Positions 1-8,415 of a DNA stretch of 23,578 nucleotides are shown in pieces. The stretch covers positions 1-23,578 of IMG/VR virus record IMGVR_UViG_3300031857_001424. One strand, 5' to 3'. The notes beneath the pieces are model-generated. The model was not told where the DNA came from. It made no database searches and worked only from the letters and a program-made list of their open reading frames with translations. Position numbers and translations under genes: made by a program. This DNA comes from a virus. How positions within the stretch are numbered: the first letter of the stretch is position 1; each line of letters begins with the position of its first letter.

Positions 1-1
1 A

Positions 2-226
2 ATTTCTTTTATCTAAAGCCTGTTGATATTTAAAATTATCAAATATTTCTTCTTTTAATATTTTTTCTGTCTTTGCTTCTCCTTGTTTAAATTTATCTTC
101 ATTAATTTTAATTTTAATTTCATCTAAAAGTTCATTAATTTTATCATCAGATAAAGTGTCGCCTGACAACCTTTTCATTTCTTGAAAACATTTACTAAAA
201 GATTTTATGCTTGGTTTTTTAGCCAT
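2..226 (-). CDS. N-terminal part of a virion-operon protein (cut by window edge)
   Basis: An open frame of 75 codons starts with ATG at 226 (MAKKPSIKSF) and runs off the left edge without a stop. The visible part is rich in Lys and Glu and looks helical. It starts inside the stop of the upstream gene (TAATG overlap), so it is the next member of the late operon. By position, after the T7 gp14- and gp15-like slots, it may be another internal virion or DNA-ejection protein, but no diagnostic motif is visible in these 75 residues and the function is left open. Overlap and composition support it being real. Confidence 0.7.
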   Translation of the reverse strand, partial: MAKKPSIKSFSKCFQEMKRLSGDTLSDDKINELLDEIKIKINEDKFKQGEAKTEKILKEEIFDNFKYQQALDKRN

Positions 227-1497
227 TATATACTTCTCATAACACAGTTAATTCCAGCGTCTATTGAATCTGCAATAGATACTTTTTTATTTAAAACATT
301 GCTAATGTCTGATATTTTTTTTCTATCTTGTAAAAATTCTTCAGATAAATCTTCATCTTTAATATTAAGTTGTTTTTGATGTAATATATTTCTTTGATTT
401 ATATTTTCAGCTTCTGCCTCAAGTTCAGATGATTGTTTATCTTTATATTGTATTTCTGATTCTGGTATTAATCCTTTTTCATCTCTAATGTTAGGATCGT
501 TTACTTTTTGTTGAATAGCTAAATCATTTTTTTGTTTTTTAGCTTCAAATAATTCTCTTTCAGTTTTTTGTAAATTTCTTAAATTTTCTAAGTAAATCTT
601 AGCAGAAGAAACGTCATTTCTGTCAATTGCATTTTGATACAAACCTTTAAACTCATTTATCTGATCATCAATTCTATTTAATTGCTCATCACCAATTCTT
701 GTTTTAGAATTAATTAGATCTCCAGTATCAACCTTTTCTCCTCTAAGAGTTTTACCAATTGAGTATCTTAATAACTCTTGTTGATTTTCAGGTGATATAG
801 CTGCTAGTCTTTGATAAATATTTGGCTTACCAGTTCTTTCAGCAATAACATCTCCTATTTTGCCGAAACCAACATGCAAAGAAGATCCTAAAATACCACC
901 AGCTGCTATGTTAAAAAAAGCATCATACTGATCATAGTCAGATTGTTCTGATCTTGCTACACCATAAACAATAGGTTCAACAGCAGCGTTACCAACAAAA
1001 CCTTCAATAAATCCTCTTTGTAATCTAGCAACATTTTTTCCTGATCTTGCAACCATATTTGCAAATCTTGCTTGACCAACAACTGGAACAAACGCTGCTC
1101 CTATATTTATTGGATCTGCAAAGTTTGTAGCAAGACTAGCAAGAAAAAAAGTACCATAAGTATTTTGTGGTCCACGACTAACAACGCTTGCTCTTTCTTG
1201 TTCAATTTGTTTTCTATTAACTAAATAATTAACTACACCTTCTCTAGTATCTTCTTCAAAAAACAAACCAAGATCAGCATATTGTTTATTTAATTCATCT
1301 TTGTTTAAATAAACATTACTTTCATTATATGCTTCTGTTTGTTCTGTTAATCTAAATAAAGAAGATGTAGGATTATAATCCCAAGAACTAGCTATGTTAG
1401 CACCTTGAGCTTCCCAGTAGGTTGTTTTAACATTACCTAAAGCTGAACCTATTTGTTCTTTTGGAGTTTCAAATTGTTCAAGACTAATACCAATCAT
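226..1497 (-). CDS. Putative internal virion / DNA-ejection protein
   Basis: 423 residues. A central segment around residues 125-215 is Gly/Ala-rich and partly hydrophobic (FIEGFVGNAAVEPIVYG, then a DYDQYDAFFNIAAGGILGSS stretch). I recognise this pattern from internal virion proteins of marine and other podoviruses, thought to form the ejected core that helps DNA cross the envelope. The rest (residues 260-390) is charged, probable coiled coil rich in Gln, Lys and Glu. It starts one base inside the stop of the 683-residue gene and its stop overlaps the next start, so it is translationally coupled on both sides. The family is recalled from memory of such sequences, and the exact T7 counterpart (gp15 or gp16) is uncertain. 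Confidence 0.65.
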   Translation of the reverse strand: MIGISLEQFETPKEQIGSALGNVKTTYWEAQGANIASSWDYNPTSSLFRLTEQTEAYNESNVYLNKDELNKQYADLGLFFEEDTREGVVNYLVNRKQIEQERASVVSRGPQNTYGTFFLASLATNFADPINIGAAFVPVVGQARFANMVARSGKNVARLQRGFIEGFVGNAAVEPIVYGVARSEQSDYDQYDAFFNIAAGGILGSSLHVGFGKIGDVIAERTGKPNIYQRLAAISPENQQELLRYSIGKTLRGEKVDTGDLINSKTRIGDEQLNRIDDQINEFKGLYQNAIDRNDVSSAKIYLENLRNLQKTERELFEAKKQKNDLAIQQKVNDPNIRDEKGLIPESEIQYKDKQSSELEAEAENINQRNILHQKQLNIKDEDLSEEFLQDRKKISDISNVLNKKVSIADSIDAGINCVMRSI

Positions 1498-3548
1498 TAT
1501 GGAGCTACTTCGTAAAATTCAGATTGTAAAAGTCTTATAGGTAATCCAGTTCCTGGTTCAATAGAATCTATACTTTTAATTTTAGGATTTTTATTAGGAA
1601 TATCAGCAAAGTAAAATTCTATTTTTTCTCCTTTAGCATTTACAATTGGTATTGTTCCATTTGCTAATTCAACATGCAAAACTATTCCTGTTGAATTACT
1701 ATTTAACAACCATTTAGAATGTTTTTTCATAGAATTAATCATTGTATTTTTTACATAAGTATTAAATGTATTTTCGTCTGATAGTTTTATGTTTTCAGGC
1801 AAAACATTTTGTTTTCCAGCTAAAGTAGCATAATGAGCAAAACCACCATCAACATGAAATCTTTCTAAGTAATCTGATTTTTCAACTAATAATAAAAGTG
1901 CATCAGCTTTATCTTTAACAGCAGCATTATTAACAGCTATTCCATTTACATCTTTTGGAATAAAATAAGTTCCTGGTGTTGTGTCATAATCATTTTTAAA
2001 TTCTTTTGTAACACTTTTTCTTGCATTTTCTGGATTTAATCCATCTTTAACAATTCTTTGTAATGTTGCTTGATACAAAGTATTTTGTAAAGAAAGAATT
2101 AATTCTTGTTTATTTACAGCTCCATCTGATTGACTTAAAATAACTTTTTCAAAATCTTTTATATCTGTCATTATGTTAGTTTTAATATTTGCAAAACTTG
2201 CATTTTTAAGACCAGATATTTTTGATTTAGCTAATGACTCTAAATCTTTTGTAGAAATAGCAGAAAGAATATCTTTTTTTAAAGCAGAACTATTTGTGCT
2301 TACAGCAACTTGAATGTCTATTGGCAAACCATCTTTTACAAGTTGTTTAAAAATACTAGGAGCTACATCAGTTCCATAAGTGTTTTGCAAAGAATTAATA
2401 ACTTTTAATTTTTGATCAACATTTTGAGTTCCTTTTAATACATCACCAATTTCTTTTATTTTATTATAAGGAACATAAGTTCTGTATTGTTCTGGTATAT
2501 TTTGTTCATTATATTTTTTATCTAATGCTTGTTTAAATAAACCAAATTGAGAAGGATCTTGTACAACTTTTGCATAAGCTAAATTAACTTGAGGATCTTT
2601 ATTTATAAAATATTCTGCTGAACCTTTTTCACTAATTGTTTTTAATTTAAAATTTATTTCTTTATCTATTAAAGAAGTAGCTTCTACTCTTTTTTCAGAA
2701 TCTGTAACTTTTGATGTTAATTGAGTAGAAACAACAGCTTCTATATCTGACATTAAACCATAAGGAGCATTTACTGCTATTGTTTCAGCTATAGCAGATG
2801 TTTCAAACTTACTAACTTTTTGATAAAGCTCAGCTCTTTTTTCAGCTTTTAAAAATTTACTAGATTCTATATCTTCAAGTTTTTTCTTTGCTGATCCATA
2901 ATTTTTATTAGATAAATCTTTTTCAATATCCATTTCAAATATTGAAGCATTTGATTTATTTAATTCTTCTTGTAGTTTTACTTCACCATCATTGTTATAA
3001 AAATTTTTGCTAAGAATATTAGAATCAATAGTTGTTTTTAAAATACTTCTTTCATTTTCATCTTTTGATAATAAATATTTAGATATAAGAACTTGTTGTT
3101 CTGTGTTCCAAGTATTGTTATATTGTAAATCTAATTGATCTCTTGAGCCTTTTACAACTTTAGAAGATCTAGTAATTAAATCTAAACTAAGTTTATCTTC
3201 TAATAATTTAGCTGCAGCTTTATTTTCCATTGCATCAATTTTTTGTTTTGCTAGAAAACTAAATTGATCTTTAAATGTATTTTGAGCTTTAACTGGATCT
3301 AAGATTTTAGAAGAACCTTGTTCTATAGTATCTAATTCATTTGATAATTCTAAATATGCTTTTGTTGATTCTGTTTTATCTTTTAATGCTTGTTCTCTAA
3401 CATAATACTCATCTGCAGCCGAAATTACTTTTTGAGCAGAACCAAACATAGAACCAGCAGATTCTACTGGAACTTGAAATTGTGTTTTAAGTGATGCAAC
3501 TTCTGCTGTTGGTCTTACTTGTGCTTCAAATGTAGGTATCTTTGGCAT
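1497..3548 (-). CDS. Putative internal virion protein (T7 gp15-like position)
   Basis: 683 residues. It begins MPKIPTFEAQVRPTAEV, an N-terminus of the kind seen in podovirus internal virion proteins that follow the gp14-like protein. The remainder is almost entirely helical and Lys/Glu/Ser/Asn-rich, without a signal peptide or clear membrane segment, as expected of an elongated core protein packed inside the capsid and ejected with the DNA. Its place, directly after the gp14-like gene and before a second core protein, matches T7 gene 15. It overlaps both neighbours by one base (TAATG). No enzymatic motif is apparent. The role is inferred from position, size and N-terminus, not from a catalytic signature. 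Confidence 0.65.
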   Translation of the reverse strand: MPKIPTFEAQVRPTAEVASLKTQFQVPVESAGSMFGSAQKVISAADEYYVREQALKDKTESTKAYLELSNELDTIEQGSSKILDPVKAQNTFKDQFSFLAKQKIDAMENKAAAKLLEDKLSLDLITRSSKVVKGSRDQLDLQYNNTWNTEQQVLISKYLLSKDENERSILKTTIDSNILSKNFYNNDGEVKLQEELNKSNASIFEMDIEKDLSNKNYGSAKKKLEDIESSKFLKAEKRAELYQKVSKFETSAIAETIAVNAPYGLMSDIEAVVSTQLTSKVTDSEKRVEATSLIDKEINFKLKTISEKGSAEYFINKDPQVNLAYAKVVQDPSQFGLFKQALDKKYNEQNIPEQYRTYVPYNKIKEIGDVLKGTQNVDQKLKVINSLQNTYGTDVAPSIFKQLVKDGLPIDIQVAVSTNSSALKKDILSAISTKDLESLAKSKISGLKNASFANIKTNIMTDIKDFEKVILSQSDGAVNKQELILSLQNTLYQATLQRIVKDGLNPENARKSVTKEFKNDYDTTPGTYFIPKDVNGIAVNNAAVKDKADALLLLVEKSDYLERFHVDGGFAHYATLAGKQNVLPENIKLSDENTFNTYVKNTMINSMKKHSKWLLNSNSTGIVLHVELANGTIPIVNAKGEKIEFYFADIPNKNPKIKSIDSIEPGTGLPIRLLQSEFYEVAP

Positions 3549-4099
3549 TAAAATGATCCTGAGTATCCTGTTGGGTTAGCTGCATATTGACTAAAAGAAC
3601 TAGCACCATCAAATGTTCCTGCTGGTTTTGTTCCACCTAATAAAGTTTTTCCTGCAGAAGAACCTGCAAAACTTAATCCTGTTGATACTAATGTGCTAAT
3701 AGCAGCAGATCTTCCTTGTTGTCTAGCAAATTGTCCCTGTATTCTGAACATATTACCAGCTTCTCTTCTTTGTGCTGCAGCAACTTTTGAATTGTAAGTT
3801 ATAGTATTTTTTTCAACTTCTGCTTCTTCAGCATTTCTTCTTAAAACTCTTATTCCAGTTCCTCCTAATTCTGCACCTGATTTTAAAATTCTAGTTGTAG
3901 TTTGTGATTGTAATTGTGCAAAATTTTGATCAAATCTTGCTAAATCAAATTCTGCTTGTTTTTCTATTTGTGTAGCTTCTTGATCAGCTAATTGTGCATT
4001 TCTATTTTGAATTGATTGATTATATTTTCCTGCAGCATTTTGCTGTGATGCCTGCATTACTCCTAAGCCAACTGCTACATAAGGTAAAGCTGGTGCCAT
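3548..4099 (-). CDS. Virion core protein, T7 gp14-like
   Basis: 183 residues. The N-terminus (MAPALPYVAVGLGVMQA) is hydrophobic and Gly/Ala-rich, followed by a long amphipathic helix rich in Gln and Asn (NQSIQNRNAQLADQEATQIE, then R/Q-rich repeats to about residue 130), and a Gly/Ser-rich tail. This is the make-up of T7 gp14-type internal core proteins, which are ejected and thought to line the channel through the outer membrane. The gene sits between the GNAT-like gene and the large core protein, as in T7 (13-14-15), with one-base overlaps at both ends. Assignment rests on composition, the NRNAxLAxQEA-type helix and gene order. Confidence 0.75.
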   Translation of the reverse strand: MAPALPYVAVGLGVMQASQQNAAGKYNQSIQNRNAQLADQEATQIEKQAEFDLARFDQNFAQLQSQTTTRILKSGAELGGTGIRVLRRNAEEAEVEKNTITYNSKVAAAQRREAGNMFRIQGQFARQQGRSAAISTLVSTGLSFAGSSAGKTLLGGTKPAGTFDGASSFSQYAANPTGYSGSF

Positions 4100-4590
4100 T
4101 AGAAAATCCTCGCAAATCTATAATGATCAGTACCATCAAAACCATACTTTTTCATTAATCCTTCATTACTTAATCCCATCCATTTGGCAAATCTAATTCC
4201 AATACCAAAGTCTGCACGAACTGCAGTTTGTATTCTTTCAAATTTATAATCTCTAGCTAAGTCTTCAAAATTCTTTTTAATTGCACGAGCAATAGTAATT
4301 GGGTGATTCCAAATATCATAAGTTGCAAGAACCCAACCTTCTCCAACATTTCCCCAAATTCTTTTTATTCCAGCACAAGCAATAATTTGTCTATTGATTG
4401 CTCCTGTAAATGCTAATCCATTTTCTTCTAAATTCATACACTCATTCATATTATCATTTACTAAGAAGTTTGCATCTAATTGCATAAGTTTATGATTCAT
4501 TTGAGATTGCATTACTATTTTACCATGATCAGATATGTATGGTATAATTACTAATCTATCTTTATCTTCATCCATAATATTAACCATCAT
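4099..4590 (-). CDS. GNAT-like internal virion / assembly protein, T7 gp13-like
   Basis: 163 residues. Residues 50-160 look like a degenerate GNAT acyltransferase fold: a beta strand with GAINRQIIACAGIKRIW, a GEGWVLATYDIWNHP segment, a helix with AIKKNFEDLA, then RIQTAVRADFGIGIRFAKWMGLSNEGLMKKYG and a final tyrosine/phenylalanine strand. The typical GNAT C-terminal signature (aromatic residue, Gly, F/Y) is present as KYGFDGTDHYRF. Such proteins (DUF2833-type) occupy the gene 13 slot in many podoviruses, where the T7 protein is needed for virion morphogenesis. No substrate can be named, and acetyltransferase activity is not shown. It overlaps the tail tube B gene by 11 bases, and the tandem ATG ATG start is poorly preceded by a ribosome site. 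Confidence 0.7.
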   Translation of the reverse strand: MMVNIMDEDKDRLVIIPYISDHGKIVMQSQMNHKLMQLDANFLVNDNMNECMNLEENGLAFTGAINRQIIACAGIKRIWGNVGEGWVLATYDIWNHPITIARAIKKNFEDLARDYKFERIQTAVRADFGIGIRFAKWMGLSNEGLMKKYGFDGTDHYRFARIF

Positions 4591-6841
4591 TTGTAATCAA
4601 TTCTGGATATAACGATAAAACTGTTAAAGGTAAAGGTTGAGTTTGACGAACATAGATATATCCATCTGTTTCGTAATTGCCTCTAAACTCAACTTCCTTA
4701 TCCCCAGTATATACAGGAATAGCTGTATCCATTAATTGTGCTGAGGATCTAAATGGAATAGCTTCCATATTAGACAAGTTTGGTCCAACTTCTACACCAA
4801 TAGACTCATAAAGTCTAACTGTAATATTGTATATTCGTTTTGTTTTAGCTTGAGATGTACCATTTTGAGATCCAGCATCTATTCTCATAGTTTGTAATAT
4901 AGATGTATAAGGTAAACCAACTTTAACTTTAGTAGATGATCTTGCTAAAGTAATAGATCCATTAGTTACTGTTCTATCAGGATGCGTTGAACCATTTGCA
5001 AGAACAGATACAGTTTGCCCCTCAAGATGATCTAAGCCAGTAATAGTAGTCGTTGCAGATCCAGAATAAGATAACTGCGAATCTAAAAAATTAAATGTTG
5101 TGTTATCTGTTTCTGTAAAATCAAATTGATTAATGTATTCTACATAACGTCTTGTAACACCATTGATTGTACGTTTAATAATAACCCATGTTTGATATTC
5201 TTTATCGTTAGTTGGAATTGTTGCTACAGTTTCGCATACAGCATTACCTGTGCTGAATGCACCACCAAATATATGTCTATGCCAAGCAACAACTTGTTGT
5301 TCTCTTTGATAAGTTAAACCAGCTAATTGACCATCTTCTCTTACAGCCCAGATAATTTGATTAGGTTCTTGCTGATAAGATAATTCATTAAAACCAGTTT
5401 CAGAAATATGTTCAGCTAAGATTGTCATATCAGGTGCAACATAACCATCAACATCAAAGTTATAAGCTAGTTCTCTAATCTTTCTTTTAGCACGCTGTAA
5501 AAATAAAGTTACGTTACCAACTGGAATAGCATCTGTATTTGCACAGCCATGGTTAGATTGTTTTTTAATTAAAATATTTGTTGGAGTAATAGGATCATCT
5601 GTACCACCTCCTGATACTGAAAACTCACCACCTACTGTTCCTACAATTAATGTTCGTGTTGCAGATAAGAAACGAACTGCATTAACTTGGTTAGAAGCGA
5701 TTGTATAAATAATTGCATCATCATCTGCAATCGTTCCACCTCTATTCTCGTGCATGTTTTCATAATCTCCTGATTTAGAAAAATATAAAGTTTGCGGTTG
5801 TGATTCTGTTCCTGCAAATACTAATCGTTGTTCATAAAAGGTTACGCAAGAAGGATGTCCAGTAGTATCTGAAAAAGCTCCTAATGCCCAGTCATTGGTA
5901 GTAGAGGAAGAACCCATATCTTTTATAACTGTTGCTGTTACAACTGTTGTGCTAGTAATAGCTGTAATTTCTCCATAACCATCTCTAAAAGTAAAAAGTC
6001 TACCAACATCAGTAGATTGAAAACCTGTATCATTATTAATTCCAGTTACAGCAGATGCTGTTAATGTTCTTCCTGTTCCAACAGTATGTGAAGACATACC
6101 AAATGTTGTGGTTGTAGTATTATCATCTAAGTATGGTCCATCAGTAAAATCTACTTCTGTAATAGTCCAAGAGGTATGACCAGTTCTTGATAATTTTTTA
6201 ACTGAATAATCAGGATGACATAAATACATAACATCTGCTGATTGAGCATATTTAATTTGAAATAGATCTGCAGTTAAATAAGTTGTGCTTATTTGATAAA
6301 CTCTATTTGCAACACCACCAGATGTATAAGCAGTGTAAGATGTTGTGTTTACATTTGTTCCATCAATGGTTTGTAATTCAAATGTATTAGCTGTTACATT
6401 TGCTACTTTAAATCTTTTACCATTTACTTGTGTCATTCCTACAACACCAGAAATAACAATAGTATTTCCATTAGAATAACCATGAGCTGTTGATGTAACA
6501 ACACCTGGGTTTGCTTGAGTAATACCTGTAATTGTTTTATTGGATTCTAATATTGCACCACCATCTTTATAAAAACGAATATACTGATCACCAAATTCTA
6601 AGATGTAAGTTTGTGTTGTTGAAAATTCAAAAGGGATTAATCTTGTTTTCTCTGCAGAGTTTTCTACTTCTGCTACAAAGTTTGTACCTGGTCTTCTAGA
6701 TGCAGAACCATGAGGATAAACAATCATGTTCTGTAATGTTTTGCAACCAGATGAATATTTAGCTAAATCATTTCTACCATCTAGTCGTGGTGATAATTCA
6801 CCCCCTGTAAAGTTTGTTAATTGTACCGCAACTCTAGCCAT
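4580..6841 (-). CDS. Tail tubular protein B / tail nozzle-like protein (T7 gp12-like)
   Basis: 753 residues. The N-terminus MARVAVQLTNFTGGELSPRL, followed by GRNDLAKYSSGCKTLQNMIVYPHG and ASRRPGTNFVAEV, is the well-known start of the podovirus tail protein family that makes the tail tube nozzle. A Thr/Asn/Gly-rich beta segment near residues 100-180 (GVVTSTAHGYSNGNTIVIS) resembles the inserted beta domain found in many family members. The centre has KYAQSADVMYLCHPDYSVKKLSR and ASNQVNAVRFLSATRTLIVGT, also typical. It lies six bases after the tail tube A gene, the usual order. Length fits the family (about 700-800). The protein would form the lower tail through which DNA and core proteins leave. 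Confidence 0.88.
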   Translation of the reverse strand: MARVAVQLTNFTGGELSPRLDGRNDLAKYSSGCKTLQNMIVYPHGSASRRPGTNFVAEVENSAEKTRLIPFEFSTTQTYILEFGDQYIRFYKDGGAILESNKTITGITQANPGVVTSTAHGYSNGNTIVISGVVGMTQVNGKRFKVANVTANTFELQTIDGTNVNTTSYTAYTSGGVANRVYQISTTYLTADLFQIKYAQSADVMYLCHPDYSVKKLSRTGHTSWTITEVDFTDGPYLDDNTTTTTFGMSSHTVGTGRTLTASAVTGINNDTGFQSTDVGRLFTFRDGYGEITAITSTTVVTATVIKDMGSSSTTNDWALGAFSDTTGHPSCVTFYEQRLVFAGTESQPQTLYFSKSGDYENMHENRGGTIADDDAIIYTIASNQVNAVRFLSATRTLIVGTVGGEFSVSGGGTDDPITPTNILIKKQSNHGCANTDAIPVGNVTLFLQRAKRKIRELAYNFDVDGYVAPDMTILAEHISETGFNELSYQQEPNQIIWAVREDGQLAGLTYQREQQVVAWHRHIFGGAFSTGNAVCETVATIPTNDKEYQTWVIIKRTINGVTRRYVEYINQFDFTETDNTTFNFLDSQLSYSGSATTTITGLDHLEGQTVSVLANGSTHPDRTVTNGSITLARSSTKVKVGLPYTSILQTMRIDAGSQNGTSQAKTKRIYNITVRLYESIGVEVGPNLSNMEAIPFRSSAQLMDTAIPVYTGDKEVEFRGNYETDGYIYVRQTQPLPLTVLSLYPELITNDG

Positions 6842-6846
6842 GGTTA

Positions 6847-7428
6847 TTAAAACCTAGAGTTGATAAATGTATTTGAATCTATAACAGATGATGATCCTGC
6901 TTCTGGATCTGTATTGTATCCTTCAGTAGCATCTACAAATCTAGCATCTTTTAATTTCTCTTGGTAAAGCTGATACATTTGTTGAGCAACTGGATTAGAA
7001 GATGTAACTGCATAAGCAATGTCAGCAGCTAACGCAGCAGATAAAACTTCTCTTAATAATTCATCATACTCATTTGGATCAGTTACTCTTGATACATATA
7101 AAATTTTCATTGTAGAACTATTTGATAATATCTTTCTACCCTCTACTAAATGATCAGATTCATAATCAAATATTCTAAGTAGTCTTAAGCAGTCTGCAGG
7201 TAGTGTAAATTGTTTTGTAAATCCCCAAGCTGGAGCTTCTGAATCAGCAGGAAGTGCTAATCTTTTTTGTAAGCAATTCCAAGGGTGATGTCTAAATACT
7301 GCATCTCTTACGTTCTCATATCTAGCATTGCAAAGCCTAGCGTTCTTAGAATCTTCTGTAAGAGTTAAGATTGTGGATGCACCTAATTGATTTAAAGCAC
7401 CATTACATATTTGAACAACTGAAGCCAT
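6847..7428 (-). CDS. Tail tubular protein A / head-tail adaptor (T7 gp11-like)
   Basis: 193 residues. The start MASVVQICNGALNQLGASTI with TEDSKNARLCNARYENVRDAVFRHHPWNCLQKRLAL is the classic pattern of the T7 gp11-type adaptor: an N-terminal helix, then 'Y..vRd.vLr.hpWnfA..ra.L'. The segment GFTKQFTLPADCLRLLRI (residues 69-86) follows as expected. The protein forms a ring under the portal that joins the head to the nozzle. Length matches the family (about 190-200). It is immediately upstream of the nozzle gene and follows two small genes of unknown role. Confidence 0.9.
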   Translation of the reverse strand: MASVVQICNGALNQLGASTILTLTEDSKNARLCNARYENVRDAVFRHHPWNCLQKRLALPADSEAPAWGFTKQFTLPADCLRLLRIFDYESDHLVEGRKILSNSSTMKILYVSRVTDPNEYDELLREVLSAALAADIAYAVTSSNPVAQQMYQLYQEKLKDARFVDATEGYNTDPEAGSSSVIDSNTFINSRF

Positions 7429-7429
7429 A

Positions 7430-7654
7430 TTAATCTTTCTTTACTACAATATTGTATTTTTGCCAAATCTCTTCTTGAGATAATTGAATTTCGTCTAATT
7501 TCTGTTTAGTTCTTGAACTAAGGTTATTTTGTTTAATAATCTCAACTAATGCGTATCTATAGACATCGCTAGATCCATTCCATTCAAAGTGTAATAGATG
7601 TTTAGGTTCTGCATAGATGTCTAATAATCTTGGATCAAAATCACTTAGAGTCAT
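7430..7654 (-). CDS. Small protein of unknown function, paralogue of its upstream neighbour
   Basis: 74 residues, not recognised as a named family. Residues 17-66 align by eye with the protein encoded just upstream (7641-7850): both have a LH motif, then YRYxLVE/D with a basic/hydrophobic continuation, then a LS/TxxEI stretch. It overlaps that gene by 14 bases and ends one base before the tail tube A start, so it is tightly inside the late operon. A role in the virion or in assembly is likely from position only. There are no cysteine, membrane or catalytic motifs. Confidence 0.7.
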   Translation of the reverse strand: MTLSDFDPRLLDIYAEPKHLLHFEWNGSSDVYRYALVEIIKQNNLSSRTKQKLDEIQLSQEEIWQKYNIVVKKD

Positions 7655-7850
7655 TCTTAATAATGTACTTTCTTCTTAGTTTTCTTGGTTTAACTAAAGC
7701 AAATATTTCTGCCTCTGTAAGTTCTAAATCTTTATCAAAACCATGATGTGCTGTTGATGTATGTTTAAATCTATCAACTAGAACATAGCGATAGATATAA
7801 TCTTTATTTTGTAAATGTAAAATGGTTTTTATTTCGTTGGTTTTTTTCAT
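7641..7850 (-). CDS. Small protein of unknown function, paralogue of its downstream neighbour
   Basis: 69 residues, basic C-terminus (KPRKLRRKYIIK). It shares with the next gene the core ILHLxN..YIYRYVLVDRFK and LELTEAEIFAL. The start ATG at 7850 comes directly after a strong hairpin (7857-7882) and has no clear Shine-Dalgarno sequence. Expression may therefore depend on readthrough and reinitiation. It lies at the border between the capsid pair and the tail genes. Function unknown. Confidence 0.65.
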   Translation of the reverse strand: MKKTNEIKTILHLQNKDYIYRYVLVDRFKHTSTAHHGFDKDLELTEAEIFALVKPRKLRRKYIIKNDSK

Positions 7851-7856
7851 TAATAG

Positions 7857-7882
7857 ATAGTGGGGATTTTACTCCCCACTAT
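7857..7882 (-). terminator. Strong hairpin after the capsid gene pair (terminator/attenuator or processing site)
   Basis: A perfect 10-base-pair inverted repeat: ATAGTGGGGA (7857-7866), loop of six, TCCCCACTAT (7873-7882). Four consecutive G-C pairs in an A+T-rich genome make it stand out. It lies 13 bases after the stop of the capsid-associated gene and ends seven bases before the start codon of the next gene. On the minus-strand transcript no U-run follows (it reads CTATTAATG), so it may be an attenuator, an RNA-end stabiliser or a processing site rather than a canonical intrinsic terminator. T7 has a terminator (T-phi) after its capsid gene at a similar place. Confidence 0.6.
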
Positions 7883-7895
7883 TTAAAGTCAGTTA

Positions 7896-8393
7896 TTAGC
7901 TAACTGTGTATTCAATAATGAAACTTAAATCACCAGCTTGATCTCCAGCCGCAGGGAAAACAATTCCTACGAAGTAAGTCAAAGCAGGATCAGAAGAAAG
8001 TCCAGCATCTTGCCAAACTTTTTGTCCCATTTTGTTTATATCTCTAGCTTCAAAAGCCACTTCAGTTCCTGTTTTTACAGCAGCTCTTAAGTCTGTAATC
8101 GCAGAAGCGTAAGCGTCAGCATCTACAACAGATAAATCCTGTTTGTATAAGCCAACATCAGCAGTGATAACAGTACTAGAATCTAAATCATCGTTAAATA
8201 ATTTGATTGAAGTAATGCTCGCATTGCTTGGAATTGGAGCTAGCATAACTGTGTCTGTGGCACTTAAATCGCCAGCAGCAAGTGCTATTGTTCCTTGAGC
8301 AACTCTTTTCACACCATGTAATTGTTGTGCAGAGTTTAATACTTGAGGAATAGCAACAAAGTTAGTTACTAGATCTGTATTTACGTTTGCCAT
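7896..8393 (-). CDS. Capsid-associated (decoration or minor capsid) protein, putative
   Basis: 165 residues, acidic, rich in Ala, Asp, Val and Thr, predicted mostly beta by eye (GTIALAAGDLSATDTVMLAPIP, ITSIKLFNDDL, VITADVGLYK, TYFVGIVFPAAGD, LSFIIEYTVS). No signal peptide or membrane segment. It follows the major capsid gene by 22 bases and has a good ribosome site (AGGAGA, about nine bases before ATG). Like the capsid gene, it has a less A+T-rich codon choice than the core-protein genes, as expected for an abundant product. A decoration or stabilising role is inferred from position, length and composition. No family is named with certainty. Confidence 0.6.
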   Translation of the reverse strand: MANVNTDLVTNFVAIPQVLNSAQQLHGVKRVAQGTIALAAGDLSATDTVMLAPIPSNASITSIKLFNDDLDSSTVITADVGLYKQDLSVVDADAYASAITDLRAAVKTGTEVAFEARDINKMGQKVWQDAGLSSDPALTYFVGIVFPAAGDQAGDLSFIIEYTVS

Positions 8394-8415
8394 ATTTTTA
8401 TTCTCCTATTGTTAA

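Noticed and set aside
226-1497. Premature end of a longer internal virion protein
   Set aside because: The end (AGINCVMRSI) and the TAATG coupling to the next gene look natural, so no frameshift needs to be assumed.
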